Shown here: positions 41,456-49,901 of the stretch, piece after piece
Layout: each line of letters starts with the position of its first letter
How positions within the stretch are numbered: position 1 is the stretch's first letter
DNA from: Rhodocyclus tenuis
GTDB lineage: Bacteria > Pseudomonadota > Gammaproteobacteria > Burkholderiales > Rhodocyclaceae
Assembly (NCBI RefSeq): GCF_014197755.1
Contig: NZ_JACIGE010000001.1
Span: 248,001-312,000 of the forward strand
Length of the DNA: 64,000 nt
Reading direction: 5' to 3'
Made by a program: the position numbers and the translations under genes
The notes under the pieces: model-generated
Database searches by the model: none
The model's input: only the letters and a program-made list of their open reading frames with translations
Told to the model about the DNA's origin: nothing

Positions 41456-42870
41456 GCCTAGCCCAGCCCCGCAAGCCACTGCCGGAAGCGCTGATCACCG
41501 CCCTGCAGGAATGCTTCGGCAAGCGCTTCTCGCGCGGCGAGTCGGTCCTTGCCCAGCACGGCCGTGACGAGTCGGTGCACGCGCCGATGCTGCCGGACGC
41601 CGTTGTTTTCGCCGAATCGACCGAAGAAGTCGCCGAGCTGATGCGCCTGTCGTACGCACACGCGGTACCGGTGATCGCCTACGGCGTCGGCAGCTCGGTC
41701 GAAGGCCACGTGCTCGCCATCCACGGTGGCATCTGCGTCGACCTCTCTGGCATGAAGCGGATCGTCGCCGTCCATAACGACGATCTTGATGCTGTCGTCG
41801 AAGCCGGCGTTACGCGCCTGCAACTCAATGCCGCGTTGCGTGACAGCGGGCTGTTCTTCCCGATCGACCCGGGCGCCGACGCGACGCTCGGCGGCATGGC
41901 GGCGACGCGCGCTTCGGGGACCAACGCCGTCCGTTACGGAACGATGCGCGAGAACGTTCTCGGCCTGACCGTGGTCCTGGCCGACGGCAGCATCGTCAGG
42001 ACCGGCGGACGCGCGCGCAAGTCGTCGGCCGGTTACGACCTGACCCGCCTGTTCGTCGGATCGGAAGGAACGCTCGGCATCATCACCGAACTGACGCTGC
42101 GCCTGCAGCCGATCCCCGAAGCGATGTCGGCCGCCGTATGCGCTTTCCCCGACGTCGACGCCGCGGTACGCACGGTCATCCAGACGATCCAGTTCGGCAT
42201 CCCGGTGGCGCGCATCGAACTGCTTGATGCGCTCACCCTCGCCGCCGTCAACCGCCACAGCAAGACGACGCTCGCTGAAGCGCCGACGCTGTTTTTCGAG
42301 TTTCACGGCAGCGCCGCGGCGGTCGAGGAGCAGGCGCAACTGGTGCAGGACATTGCCCGCGAACTCGGCGGCGAGGACTTCGCCTGGGCGACGCGCAACG
42401 AGGAACGCAGTCGCTTGTGGAAAGCGCGCCACGACGCCTATTTCGCCTGCCTGCAGCTGAAACCGGGCGCGCGCGCCTTCCCGACCGACGTCTGCGTACC
42501 GATTTCGCGGCTCGCCGAAGCCATCGCCTCGACCAACGAGGACATCGCCCGCGTCAGCATTCCAATCGCACTATTCGGCCATGTCGGCGACGGCAATTTC
42601 CATCTGGTCGTTCTCGTCGACCCCGCCAACCCGACCGAAATGGCCGAAGCCAAATGGATCAACGAACGCGTCGTCGAGCGGGCGCTGGCGATGGAAGGCA
42701 CCTGCACCGGCGAGCACGGCGTCGGCATCGGCAAGGCGCGCTTTCTGGTGCGTGAGCACGGTGCGGCGGCGATACGCCTGATGCACGCGCTGAAGGACGC
42801 GCTCGATCCGCAGCACTGCCTCAATCCGGGCAAGATCCTGCCACCGATCGAGGACTGCACCGATTCCTGA
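41452..42870 (+). CDS. FAD-linked dehydrogenase, D-lactate dehydrogenase (cytochrome)/GlcD family
   Basis: 472 residues from ATG 41452, inside the stop of rutE. The N-terminal PCMH-type FAD domain contains GVGSSVEGHVLA and GADATLGGMAATRASG; the C-terminal substrate domain has HVGDGNFHLVV and GEHGVGIGKARFL. GSSVEGH groups it with the single-subunit DLD1 type rather than the GlcDEF complex. The expected reaction is oxidation of a 2-hydroxy acid such as D-lactate, with electrons passed to cytochrome c or quinone. The substrate is not proven by sequence. Confidence 0.9.
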   Translation: MSLAQPRKPLPEALITALQECFGKRFSRGESVLAQHGRDESVHAPMLPDAVVFAESTEEVAELMRLSYAHAVPVIAYGVGSSVEGHVLAIHGGICVDLSGMKRIVAVHNDDLDAVVEAGVTRLQLNAALRDSGLFFPIDPGADATLGGMAATRASGTNAVRYGTMRENVLGLTVVLADGSIVRTGGRARKSSAGYDLTRLFVGSEGTLGIITELTLRLQPIPEAMSAAVCAFPDVDAAVRTVIQTIQFGIPVARIELLDALTLAAVNRHSKTTLAEAPTLFFEFHGSAAAVEEQAQLVQDIARELGGEDFAWATRNEERSRLWKARHDAYFACLQLKPGARAFPTDVCVPISRLAEAIASTNEDIARVSIPIALFGHVGDGNFHLVVLVDPANPTEMAEAKWINERVVERALAMEGTCTGEHGVGIGKARFLVREHGAAAIRLMHALKDALDPQHCLNPGKILPPIEDCTDS

Positions 42871-42986
42871 CGCCGCTCCCCGCGCGGCGGCGGACGTCCG
42901 CGCAGCCCGATCGGCGCCGGGGAGATGCGCAATACGGACGGCATGGCGCACCAGTTACAATGCGGCGCTCGCCAACGGAGTCGACC

Positions 42987-43760
42987 TTGCCACCTGAAAC
43001 ACCCTCGCTCGAAATATCCCGTCCTGCCCGCCAGCTTGCCCTGCAGGCGGCTGCCTGCCTGCTCGTACTGTCGCTCGCCTGGCCTTGGTTCGGCACGCGC
43101 GGGGAGCCCTTGCCGTGGCCGGAAACCGCCTTCGCCATCAGCGGCGTCGCTCTGCTGTTCGCCTCGCTGAGCCGGCAGACCTGGTGGTGGCGCCTGATCC
43201 ATGCGGTTTTTGCGCCGCTGGCTTGGGCGGTCGCGCAACTGGCGATCGATCCGGGGTGGTTCCTCGCATTCTTCTTCGTCCTGCTGGTGCTCTATCGCGG
43301 TGCGCTCACCGGGCAGGCGCCGCTGTTCCTGTCGAACGCGACCACCGCCAGCGCACTCGAACAACTCACCGCCGACCGGCCCGGCATGCGCCTGCTTGAT
43401 CTCGGCGCCGGCGTCGGCAGCGTGCTGTTGCCGCTGGCGCGCGCGCGCCCTGATGCACACCTCTGCGGCGTCGAAAATTCGCCACTGGTCTGGGCAATCG
43501 GACGCCTGCGCACTGCCGCCGTCGACAACTGCGACTGGCGGTGGGGCGATCTGCACAAGGCCGATCTGGGAGGCTACGACGTCGTCTACGCCTTCCTCTC
43601 GCCGGTACCCATGGCCGACCTGTGGCAAAAGGTGTGCGCCGAAATGAAGCCGGGCAGCCTGTTCATCAGCAACAGCTTTGCCGTTCCCGGCGTCGAGGCC
43701 AGCGCAGTGGTCGAGGTCGACGACAGCCGCAGCACCTGCCTTTATTGTTACCGACGCTAG
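42987..43760 (+). CDS. Membrane-anchored SAM-dependent methyltransferase
   Basis: 257 residues from TTG 42987, chosen because GGAG (42977-42980) lies 6 nt upstream; ATG 42960 is in frame but has no Shine-Dalgarno and sits in a TACAAT box that may be the promoter -10. The first 110 residues hold about three hydrophobic helices. The rest is a Rossmann methyltransferase with motif I LLDLGAGVGS, then GVENSPLVWA and YAFLSPVPM. The substrate is unknown. No partner gene is evident. Confidence 0.75.
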   Translation: MPPETPSLEISRPARQLALQAAACLLVLSLAWPWFGTRGEPLPWPETAFAISGVALLFASLSRQTWWWRLIHAVFAPLAWAVAQLAIDPGWFLAFFFVLLVLYRGALTGQAPLFLSNATTASALEQLTADRPGMRLLDLGAGVGSVLLPLARARPDAHLCGVENSPLVWAIGRLRTAAVDNCDWRWGDLHKADLGGYDVVYAFLSPVPMADLWQKVCAEMKPGSLFISNSFAVPGVEASAVVEVDDSRSTCLYCYRR

Positions 43761-43856
43761 GCTGGCGTCGCACAGCTTGCCGAACGCCAGCAATGCGGTA
43801 ACACTGAGCATTTACGCAACAACTATTCGCATGTCCTTGCCGATGCTGCCGACACC

Positions 43857-45791
43857 GTGAAAAACTGGGGGATTCGCACCCGCGTCCTGCTTCTCGCGCT
43901 GCTGCCGGCGGTATCCATCGCCATCATGCTGGCGGGCTATCTCGGCTACCGCACGAGCAGCGAGTTCGAGCGCGACCTGCGCGATTACGGCATCGGCCTG
44001 TCGCGCCAACTCGCGGCAGTCGCCGAATTCAGCACTTACTCGCGTGATCGCGACGCCTTGCGCAACATTGCGCTGACGGCACTGGACGAACCGAATGTCG
44101 TCGCCACCGCAATCTTCGACGGCGAGGGGACGGCCATCGCCAGCGGCGGCTCGGCGCCCGCCAGGCTGCAGCCGATTCCACTCGACAACCAGCCACTGAT
44201 CCTGATCGACACCGCCCGACGGATCGTCTTCGCCGCCCCGATTTTCGCGCCGCGCTACGACGTTGACGACCCGCTTGTCGCCGAAACAGCGGGCATCACC
44301 GCCAAGCGTGCACCACAGGGAACGATCGGCTGGATCACGCTTGAGATTTCGCGCGACGCCGCCGAGCAACGCAAGCGGGAAGCGCTCTTCTTCACGCTGC
44401 TGTCGTCGTTGCTCGTGCTCGCCTTCGGCGGCGGACTGGCGCTCGTCCTCAGCCGGCAGGTGACGCAACCGATCCTGCGACTGGAACAGGCCGTCGCGCG
44501 CATCCAGCGCGGCGAACTCGAGGCGCGCGTTCCCGCGACCAGCGGCGGCGACCTGCAGCGCCTTGAAGAAGGTATGAACGCCATGGCAGAAGCGCTGAGC
44601 GAAGGTCGCTCGCTGCTGCAGGCGCGCATCCGCGAAGCGACGCGTGAACTGCAGGCAAAGAAAGACGAGGCCGAACGCGCCAGCGTCGCCAAGTCGCGTT
44701 TCCTTGCCGCCGCCAGCCACGACCTGCGCCAACCGCTGCATGCGCTGTCACTCTTTTCAGCCGACCTGCAACGCGCCGCGGAAATGCAGGATCAGCAACG
44801 CCTGCGCCAGCTCTCCGAGCGTGTCGCCGAGTCGGTCGAAGCGATGAGCGGTCTGCTCGACGCGCTGCTCGACATCTCCCGTCTCGACATCGGCGGCGTC
44901 GCCGTGCAGCCGGAGAACATCGCCCTGAACGAGCTCCTGACGCGGCTCGAAGCGCGTTTCGCGCGCAGCGCGAGCGATGCCGGCCTGCGCCTGCGTTTCC
45001 GGCCAAGCGGCGCGCAACTGTTCTGCGACCCGGTCCTGCTTGAACGGCTGCTCACCAACCTCATCGCCAACGCCATCCGCTACACGCGGCGCGGTGGCAT
45101 TCTCGTTGCTGCACGCAAGCGCGGCAGGAATCTGCGCATCGAGGTGCGCGACAGCGGTATCGGCATTGCACGCGAGCATCAGCAAGCGGTTTTCGAGGAG
45201 TTCTTCCAGGTCGGCAACAACGCGCGTGTCCGCGGAGAAGGTCTTGGCCTCGGGCTGGCCATCGTCAGCCGCCTGGCGCGACTGCTCGACACACGCATCG
45301 AGTTGCGCTCCCAATCGGGTCAGGGATCGGTCTTCGCGGTGACGCTGCCGCTGTCAGCGGCAGGCAACACCCCAGGCAGCACAGAAGCAAGCGCGGCGCG
45401 CACGCCGGCGGAAAAGTCGCCGCTGCTGCGTCTGCTGCTGCTGCAGCCCGAATCACCCGAGTTGCAGAATATTGCCGTGCTGGCCGAGAGCTGGGGCTAC
45501 ACCTGCAAGGATCTCAGCACCACTGAAGTCGGTGTGGAAACCCCTGCCGACGGTCAGACGGTCATCGTCGCGCAAGCCGGGAAGCTGGCGGAGCTGACAG
45601 CGATGGGAGTGACACTGCCGCTGATCGTCCTTGGCGGCGACGGCAGATTGCCGGCCGGCGCCCACCGGCTGCCACTGCCCCTGCGCCCGGCCAAGCTGCG
45701 CGCACTGCTGGCACAACTGCTGAGCAGCGCGGACCGCGACAAGGGCGCCGCCGAGCCCACCCGGCCGGGGCGGGTGCAGCCGCTGGAATAA
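43857..45791 (+). CDS. Membrane histidine kinase with degenerate C-terminal receiver
   Basis: 644 residues, GTG start. Helix 1 (about 9-30), a periplasmic sensor part, helix 2 (about 175-198) and HAMP come first. The dimerisation box ASHDLRQPLHAL has the phosphorylated His at 288. The ATPase has NLIANAIRYT, DSGIGI and GEGLGLGLAIVSRL. After about 525 there is a receiver-like fold (LLRLLLLQPE, IVLGGDG) without a recognisable phosphate-accepting Asp. The HDLRQP box is typical of kinases that pair with NarL-type regulators, such as the one converging from 46508. Confidence 0.9.
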   Translation: MKNWGIRTRVLLLALLPAVSIAIMLAGYLGYRTSSEFERDLRDYGIGLSRQLAAVAEFSTYSRDRDALRNIALTALDEPNVVATAIFDGEGTAIASGGSAPARLQPIPLDNQPLILIDTARRIVFAAPIFAPRYDVDDPLVAETAGITAKRAPQGTIGWITLEISRDAAEQRKREALFFTLLSSLLVLAFGGGLALVLSRQVTQPILRLEQAVARIQRGELEARVPATSGGDLQRLEEGMNAMAEALSEGRSLLQARIREATRELQAKKDEAERASVAKSRFLAAASHDLRQPLHALSLFSADLQRAAEMQDQQRLRQLSERVAESVEAMSGLLDALLDISRLDIGGVAVQPENIALNELLTRLEARFARSASDAGLRLRFRPSGAQLFCDPVLLERLLTNLIANAIRYTRRGGILVAARKRGRNLRIEVRDSGIGIAREHQQAVFEEFFQVGNNARVRGEGLGLGLAIVSRLARLLDTRIELRSQSGQGSVFAVTLPLSAAGNTPGSTEASAARTPAEKSPLLRLLLLQPESPELQNIAVLAESWGYTCKDLSTTEVGVETPADGQTVIVAQAGKLAELTAMGVTLPLIVLGGDGRLPAGAHRLPLPLRPAKLRALLAQLLSSADRDKGAAEPTRPGRVQPLE

Positions 45792-45851
45792 GGGTGAAGC
45801 GCCGGCCGAAGCAGCCGAACGCCGCGAATGTGTCGACGCGTTCCGGCAGAC

Positions 45852-46508
45852 TCAGCGCTGCAGCCGGATGCCGAAGCGATTGACGGCGACCAGCGCCTGC
45901 GTCCGGCTGGAAACACCGAGCGCCTTGAAGATCGCGGTGATGTGAATCTTCACCGTGCCTTCGGTCAGGCCGAGCCGGGTACCGATGTCGCGATTCGATT
46001 TGCCACGCACCATCAGCGAGAGCACGTCGACCTGACGCTCGGTCAGACCGAACTCGGAGGGGTCGGCGCTACCGCCGATCGACTGCACCGGCAGATCGGT
46101 GCCAAGCTTCAGCGGCATCGACTTGTCCGGCGTGAAAATGCCGCCGTCGAGCACCTCGCGCAACGCCGCCAGCAAGCGCTCGCCGGAGTAGGCCTTCGGC
46201 ACGAAGCCGGACGCGCCCCCCTTCAGCGCCCGACCGACCGTAAGCGCGTCGTCGTAGGCGGAAACGATGACGACGGGAATGGTCGGATAGCGGCCGCGGA
46301 TGATGCCGAGACAAGTCAGCCCGTCGACGCCCGGCAATCCGAGATCGAGCAGGATCATGTCCAGATCGCCATGTTGCTCGAGTTGCTTGCCGGCGCAGTC
46401 ACAGTCTGCCGCCTCCAGCACAAGAACTTCCTGATCCAGTTGGCGCAGAGTGCGAACCAGTCCTTCGCGCACCAGCGCGTGATCTTCGACGACGAGTATT
46501 TTGAGCAT
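45852..46508 (-). CDS. NarL/LuxR-type response regulator
   Basis: 218 residues. The receiver has VVEDH at the first strand and phosphorylation site D55 in MILLDLGLPGVDG. The C-terminal HTH (about 152-212) contains LTERQVDVLSLMVRGKSNRDIG and TEGTVKIHITAIFKAL. It is arranged tail to tail with the histidine kinase (60-nt gap), so they are a likely pair though not co-transcribed. Target genes are unknown. Confidence 0.93.
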   Translation of the reverse strand: MLKILVVEDHALVREGLVRTLRQLDQEVLVLEAADCDCAGKQLEQHGDLDMILLDLGLPGVDGLTCLGIIRGRYPTIPVVIVSAYDDALTVGRALKGGASGFVPKAYSGERLLAALREVLDGGIFTPDKSMPLKLGTDLPVQSIGGSADPSEFGLTERQVDVLSLMVRGKSNRDIGTRLGLTEGTVKIHITAIFKALGVSSRTQALVAVNRFGIRLQR

Positions 46509-46622
46509 GATTACCGAATTGAGTAACGCCAGACCGGTAGCACTTTAGCATTTCGCGCAGCAGCGCGCCGGGCTGCCTGCGATATTTGCTAAGATGCAGC
46601 GAACCACGGCCGAGGAGGCAGC

Positions 46623-47066
46623 ATGTCAGCAGACCCGAGCAAGGATCCGATCGACTTCGTCCGTAACTTCTGGGGAGCGATGGGCTTCTCGCTGCCGGGC
46701 ATGGTGACGCCCACTTTTGACGTCGACGAACTCGGCAAGCGGATCAACGACCTGAAAGCGGTCGAGGGCTGGCTGAAAATGAATCTGTCGATGCTGCAGA
46801 TGACGATCCAGAGCCTCGAGATGCAATGTGTGACGCTCAATGCGGTGCGTACGATGAGCGCCATGGCGTCGGGCGAGACCGCCGACAAATCGCCGGCCGG
46901 TGGCGAAGGCTCGGGTAGCGAAGCCTTCGCGCAAGCTGCCCTGTGGCCGTGGCATCTGATGCAGCAGATGCAGGAAAACCTCAACGCGCAAAGCGAAGCC
47001 GGCGCAGAAAAAGACGCCGGTGCAGCGGGCGAGAACAGCGCCGAGAACGCCAAGCCGCGCGGCTGA
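46623..47066 (+). CDS. phaM: PhaM-family polyhydroxyalkanoate granule regulator
   Basis: 147 residues. DVDELGKRINDLKAVEGWL and NLSMLQMTIQSLEMQ are the PhaM core, which activates PHA synthase and links granules to the nucleoid in Ralstonia. The GAGG at 46612-46615 supports the ATG. Unlike the Ralstonia protein, there is no Lys/Ala/Pro-rich DNA-binding tail; the end is acidic and Gly/Ala-rich. The gene implies PHA storage in this organism; phaC is not in the window. Confidence 0.85.
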   Translation: MSADPSKDPIDFVRNFWGAMGFSLPGMVTPTFDVDELGKRINDLKAVEGWLKMNLSMLQMTIQSLEMQCVTLNAVRTMSAMASGETADKSPAGGEGSGSEAFAQAALWPWHLMQQMQENLNAQSEAGAEKDAGAAGENSAENAKPRG

Positions 47067-47104
47067 TGCGGCGCTTGGCGCATGCTGCCGCGCCCGGCGC
47101 CCGA

Positions 47105-48001
47105 TCAGCCCGCCAGCCACCCCGCCCAGAACGGCAAGGTCAGCATCGATGCCAGCGTTGACGCCGAGATCAGCCAGGCGACGCTGACGCCGTCGCCGCC
47201 CATGCGCATCGCCAGGATGTACGCCGACGATGCTGTCGGCAGGGCGGCGAAGAGCACCACCGTCTCGAAGTAGATTCCCTGCAGGCCGAAAGCGCGCGCA
47301 ACGAGCACGGCAATCAGCGGCAGCGCCAGCAATTTGACCAGCAAAAGGTAGAACGACGCGACGCGCACGCCTGGCTGGCCGCGCCAGCGCAGTGCGGCGC
47401 CGACGGCAAGCAGGCCGAGCGCGATCGCTGCATCGGACAGGCGACCTAGGAAGGCCGCCAGCGGCTGCGGCGGCACGAAACCCGCGAGATTGAGCACGAG
47501 TCCAGCTGCGGTCGCCCAGATCAGCGGATTGCGCGCGACTTCGCGCCACAGGCTGGCCTCGCCGTGGCGCGCCAGCATGAATACCGCCGCCAGATTGACG
47601 AAGGGCACGGTGACGCCGACGACCAACCCCATCGTCGCGATTCCCGACGAGCCGTAAAGCATGCCGGCGATGGCAAGTCCGATATACGAATTGAAACGGA
47701 ACCCACACTGGAAGATCGAGGCAAAGACCATCGGCGGCAGCTTGAACAGCAGGCGCATGGCCAGCGCCAGCAGCATGCCGGCGCCGAGCGTGGCCATCGC
47801 CGTCAGGAGCAGCGGCGCGGCGACGGCGAGATCCAGCCGCGTGCGCATGATGGCGTTGACCAGCAGCGCCGGGAAAAGCACGAAGTAGACGAGCTTCTCC
47901 AGCCCGCTCCAGAAGTGGTCGCCCAGATGCATGCCGCGGCGGATCAGCGCGCCGAGCAGGATCAGGGCGAAGTCGGGAAGCAGCAGCAGCGCTGTCGACA
48001 T
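47105..48001 (-). CDS. AEC-family auxin-efflux-type transporter
   Basis: 298 residues, nearly all hydrophobic, with about ten predicted helices and a central cytoplasmic break. LEKLVYFVLFPALLVNAIM and FNSYIGLAIAGMLYG are typical of the AEC (bile/malonate/auxin carrier) fold. The substrate is probably a small carboxylic acid, by family. It lies 34 nt after the secreted protein gene and converges with phaM. Confidence 0.88.
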   Translation of the reverse strand: MSTALLLLPDFALILLGALIRRGMHLGDHFWSGLEKLVYFVLFPALLVNAIMRTRLDLAVAAPLLLTAMATLGAGMLLALAMRLLFKLPPMVFASIFQCGFRFNSYIGLAIAGMLYGSSGIATMGLVVGVTVPFVNLAAVFMLARHGEASLWREVARNPLIWATAAGLVLNLAGFVPPQPLAAFLGRLSDAAIALGLLAVGAALRWRGQPGVRVASFYLLLVKLLALPLIAVLVARAFGLQGIYFETVVLFAALPTASSAYILAMRMGGDGVSVAWLISASTLASMLTLPFWAGWLAG

Positions 48002-48035
48002 CAGGCGCTTTCGCTGAAGTTTGCGCGCAGCATGT

Positions 48036-48554
48036 TCATTCCTCGCAGCGTTCGAGCCAGCTGGCGTCCATGTCGATCAGGACGCCGGCGCGCAATGACT
48101 GTTCGAGGAACTGGCCGCGGAACAGCCAGCCGTTGTCGCCATGCGCGTGCGTCCACGGCGTCTCCCAGGCGTCGGCGCGCAAGGTGACGCGCCACACCTC
48201 GACATCGCGCACGGCTGCGGGGCTGCTGACGCAGGGCAGCGCTGCCGCCAGCCGCGACCAGTCGGCCGGGGTGTAGGACTGTCGCGGCTTGTCAAAGCGC
48301 GGGCAAACAGCAGCGCGACGTTGTTCGCGGCGCACCTCGGTGAGCGTTCCGCGCAGCCACCAGGTCGCCGTTTTCAGGACTTGCCCGACGCCGCCCTCAC
48401 GGAAGATCGCACAATCGCCGACCTGCGGAGCGCGTGCTGCCGGCGGGAGCTGAGTGGCCTGCGCAGTGGCCCACGGAGAAATAGCGGCCAGCGACACGCT
48501 GAGGCTGCAAACGCTGGCGGCGCGCAAGAAGCGCGCGGACTGACAAATCGGCAT
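48036..48554 (-). CDS. Secreted protein of unknown function
   Basis: 172 residues with a signal peptide (hydrophobic 12-31, ending ATAQA). The mature part contains three Cys (in GDCAIF, AVCPRF, LPCVSS) and one near the C-terminus (LERCEE), enough for two disulfides. It is Trp-rich (TWWLRG, EVWRVTLR, DNGWLFRG). I do not recognise the family. It lies downstream of the PaaK-like gene and upstream of the AEC carrier on the same strand. Confidence 0.7.
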   Translation of the reverse strand: MPICQSARFLRAASVCSLSVSLAAISPWATAQATQLPPAARAPQVGDCAIFREGGVGQVLKTATWWLRGTLTEVRREQRRAAVCPRFDKPRQSYTPADWSRLAAALPCVSSPAAVRDVEVWRVTLRADAWETPWTHAHGDNGWLFRGQFLEQSLRAGVLIDMDASWLERCEE

Positions 48555-48629
48555 GGCAGGACAATCGGGGGCGACAGAACCCCGATTTTACGGCGGCAAC
48601 GCGCTCGCGCCGAGCCCGCTGGCAGTGGC

Positions 48630-49868
48630 TCAGTCGTAGCGGCGCCGGTCCTCGATTACCTTGCCGTCGTTGGGCAGCGAACCCGGCGCGCAGAAAGTGG
48701 CTTCGCCGCGCAGCTTGCTTACCTCGCGCATGCTGACGACGAGGGCCGCACCGAGTTCCGGCGAGGCATGCGCCTGATCGACCTCGCAGTTGAGCGTCAT
48801 GCGATCGGCACCGCTGTCGTTATCGACCACCAGGCGCGCGCGCACGATCTGCGGATGGCGGCGCAGGGTTTCCGCCACCTGTGCCGGATGCACGAACATG
48901 CCCTTGACCTTGGTCGTCTGGTCGGCACGCCCGAGCCAGCCGCGAATGCGCACGTTGGTGCGCCCACAGGGGCTCTCCCCGGGCAGCACTGCCGACAGGT
49001 CGCCGGTGGCAAAGCGGATCAGCGGATAGTCGGGGTTGAAGCTGGTGACGACGACTTCGCCGACTTCGCCCTCGGCGACCGGATCGCCGGTACCGGGACG
49101 AACGATTTCGAGCAGTACGCCTTCGTCGAGCACCAGCCCCTCTTCGGCTTCGCTTTCGTAGGCAATCATGCCGAGGTCTGCCGTGGCATAGGCCTGGCGC
49201 ACGACGATACCGCGCGCCTGCAGCGACTGGCGCAGCGAGGCCGGCAAGGCTTCGCCCGACACCAGCGCCTTTTTCAGCGAAGAGACGTCGCTGCCGAGTT
49301 CGTCGGCCTTGTCGAGGATGATGCGCAGGAACGACGGCGTGCCGACATAGGCCGCCGGGCGCAGGTCGGCGATGGTCTGCACCTGCTGCTCGGTCTGACC
49401 GATGCCGGCGGGAAAGACCGGGCAGCCGAGGCGCTGCGCGCCGCCTTCGAGCATCGAACCGGCCGGCGTGAAGTGATACGAGAAAGTGTTGTGCACCAGA
49501 TCGCCGGCGGCAAAGCCGGCGGCGTGCAAGGCCCGCGCGAAGCGCCACCAGTCGTCGCCGCGCCCTTCCGGATCGTAGATCGGGCCCGGCGACGCGAAGA
49601 CCCGCGCCAGACCGGCCACGGGCGTGGCATTGAGCCCACCGAAAGGCGGCTGCGTGCGCTGCTGCTCGATCAGGTCGCTCTTGCGCGTCACCGGCAGTTC
49701 GGCCAGCGCCGCACGCGAGTTCACCGCCGCGGCATCAACGCCGGCGAGGCGCTGGCTGAAATAGCCGGAGCGCGCCTGCGCATGCGCCACCTGCCCCGGC
49801 AAAGCGGCGAGTAGCGCCGCTTCGCGTTCGGCGGGGGCACGGGTTTCAAGGGAATCGTAATGGCTCAT
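48630..49868 (-). CDS. PaaK-like phenylacetate-CoA ligase family protein with altered P-loop
   Basis: 412 residues. The C-terminal half has the adenylate-forming features GDLSAVL, RIRGWLGRADQTTKVKGMFVHP (in outline) and a final NDGKVIEDRR. Phenylacetate-CoA ligases normally have a Ser/Thr-Gly-Thr-Thr-Gly P-loop; here the matching place reads VFASPGPIYDPEG. YATADLGMIAYE replaces the usual Y-G-x-T/S-E. It is either a divergent CoA ligase or an acyl-AMP-binding relative with changed activity. It lies 33 nt after livF. Confidence 0.82.
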   Translation of the reverse strand: MSHYDSLETRAPAEREAALLAALPGQVAHAQARSGYFSQRLAGVDAAAVNSRAALAELPVTRKSDLIEQQRTQPPFGGLNATPVAGLARVFASPGPIYDPEGRGDDWWRFARALHAAGFAAGDLVHNTFSYHFTPAGSMLEGGAQRLGCPVFPAGIGQTEQQVQTIADLRPAAYVGTPSFLRIILDKADELGSDVSSLKKALVSGEALPASLRQSLQARGIVVRQAYATADLGMIAYESEAEEGLVLDEGVLLEIVRPGTGDPVAEGEVGEVVVTSFNPDYPLIRFATGDLSAVLPGESPCGRTNVRIRGWLGRADQTTKVKGMFVHPAQVAETLRRHPQIVRARLVVDNDSGADRMTLNCEVDQAHASPELGAALVVSMREVSKLRGEATFCAPGSLPNDGKVIEDRRRYD

Positions 49869-49901
49869 GGCGGCTCGCAGGCAGTCGATGGCAGGCGCGG
49901 T

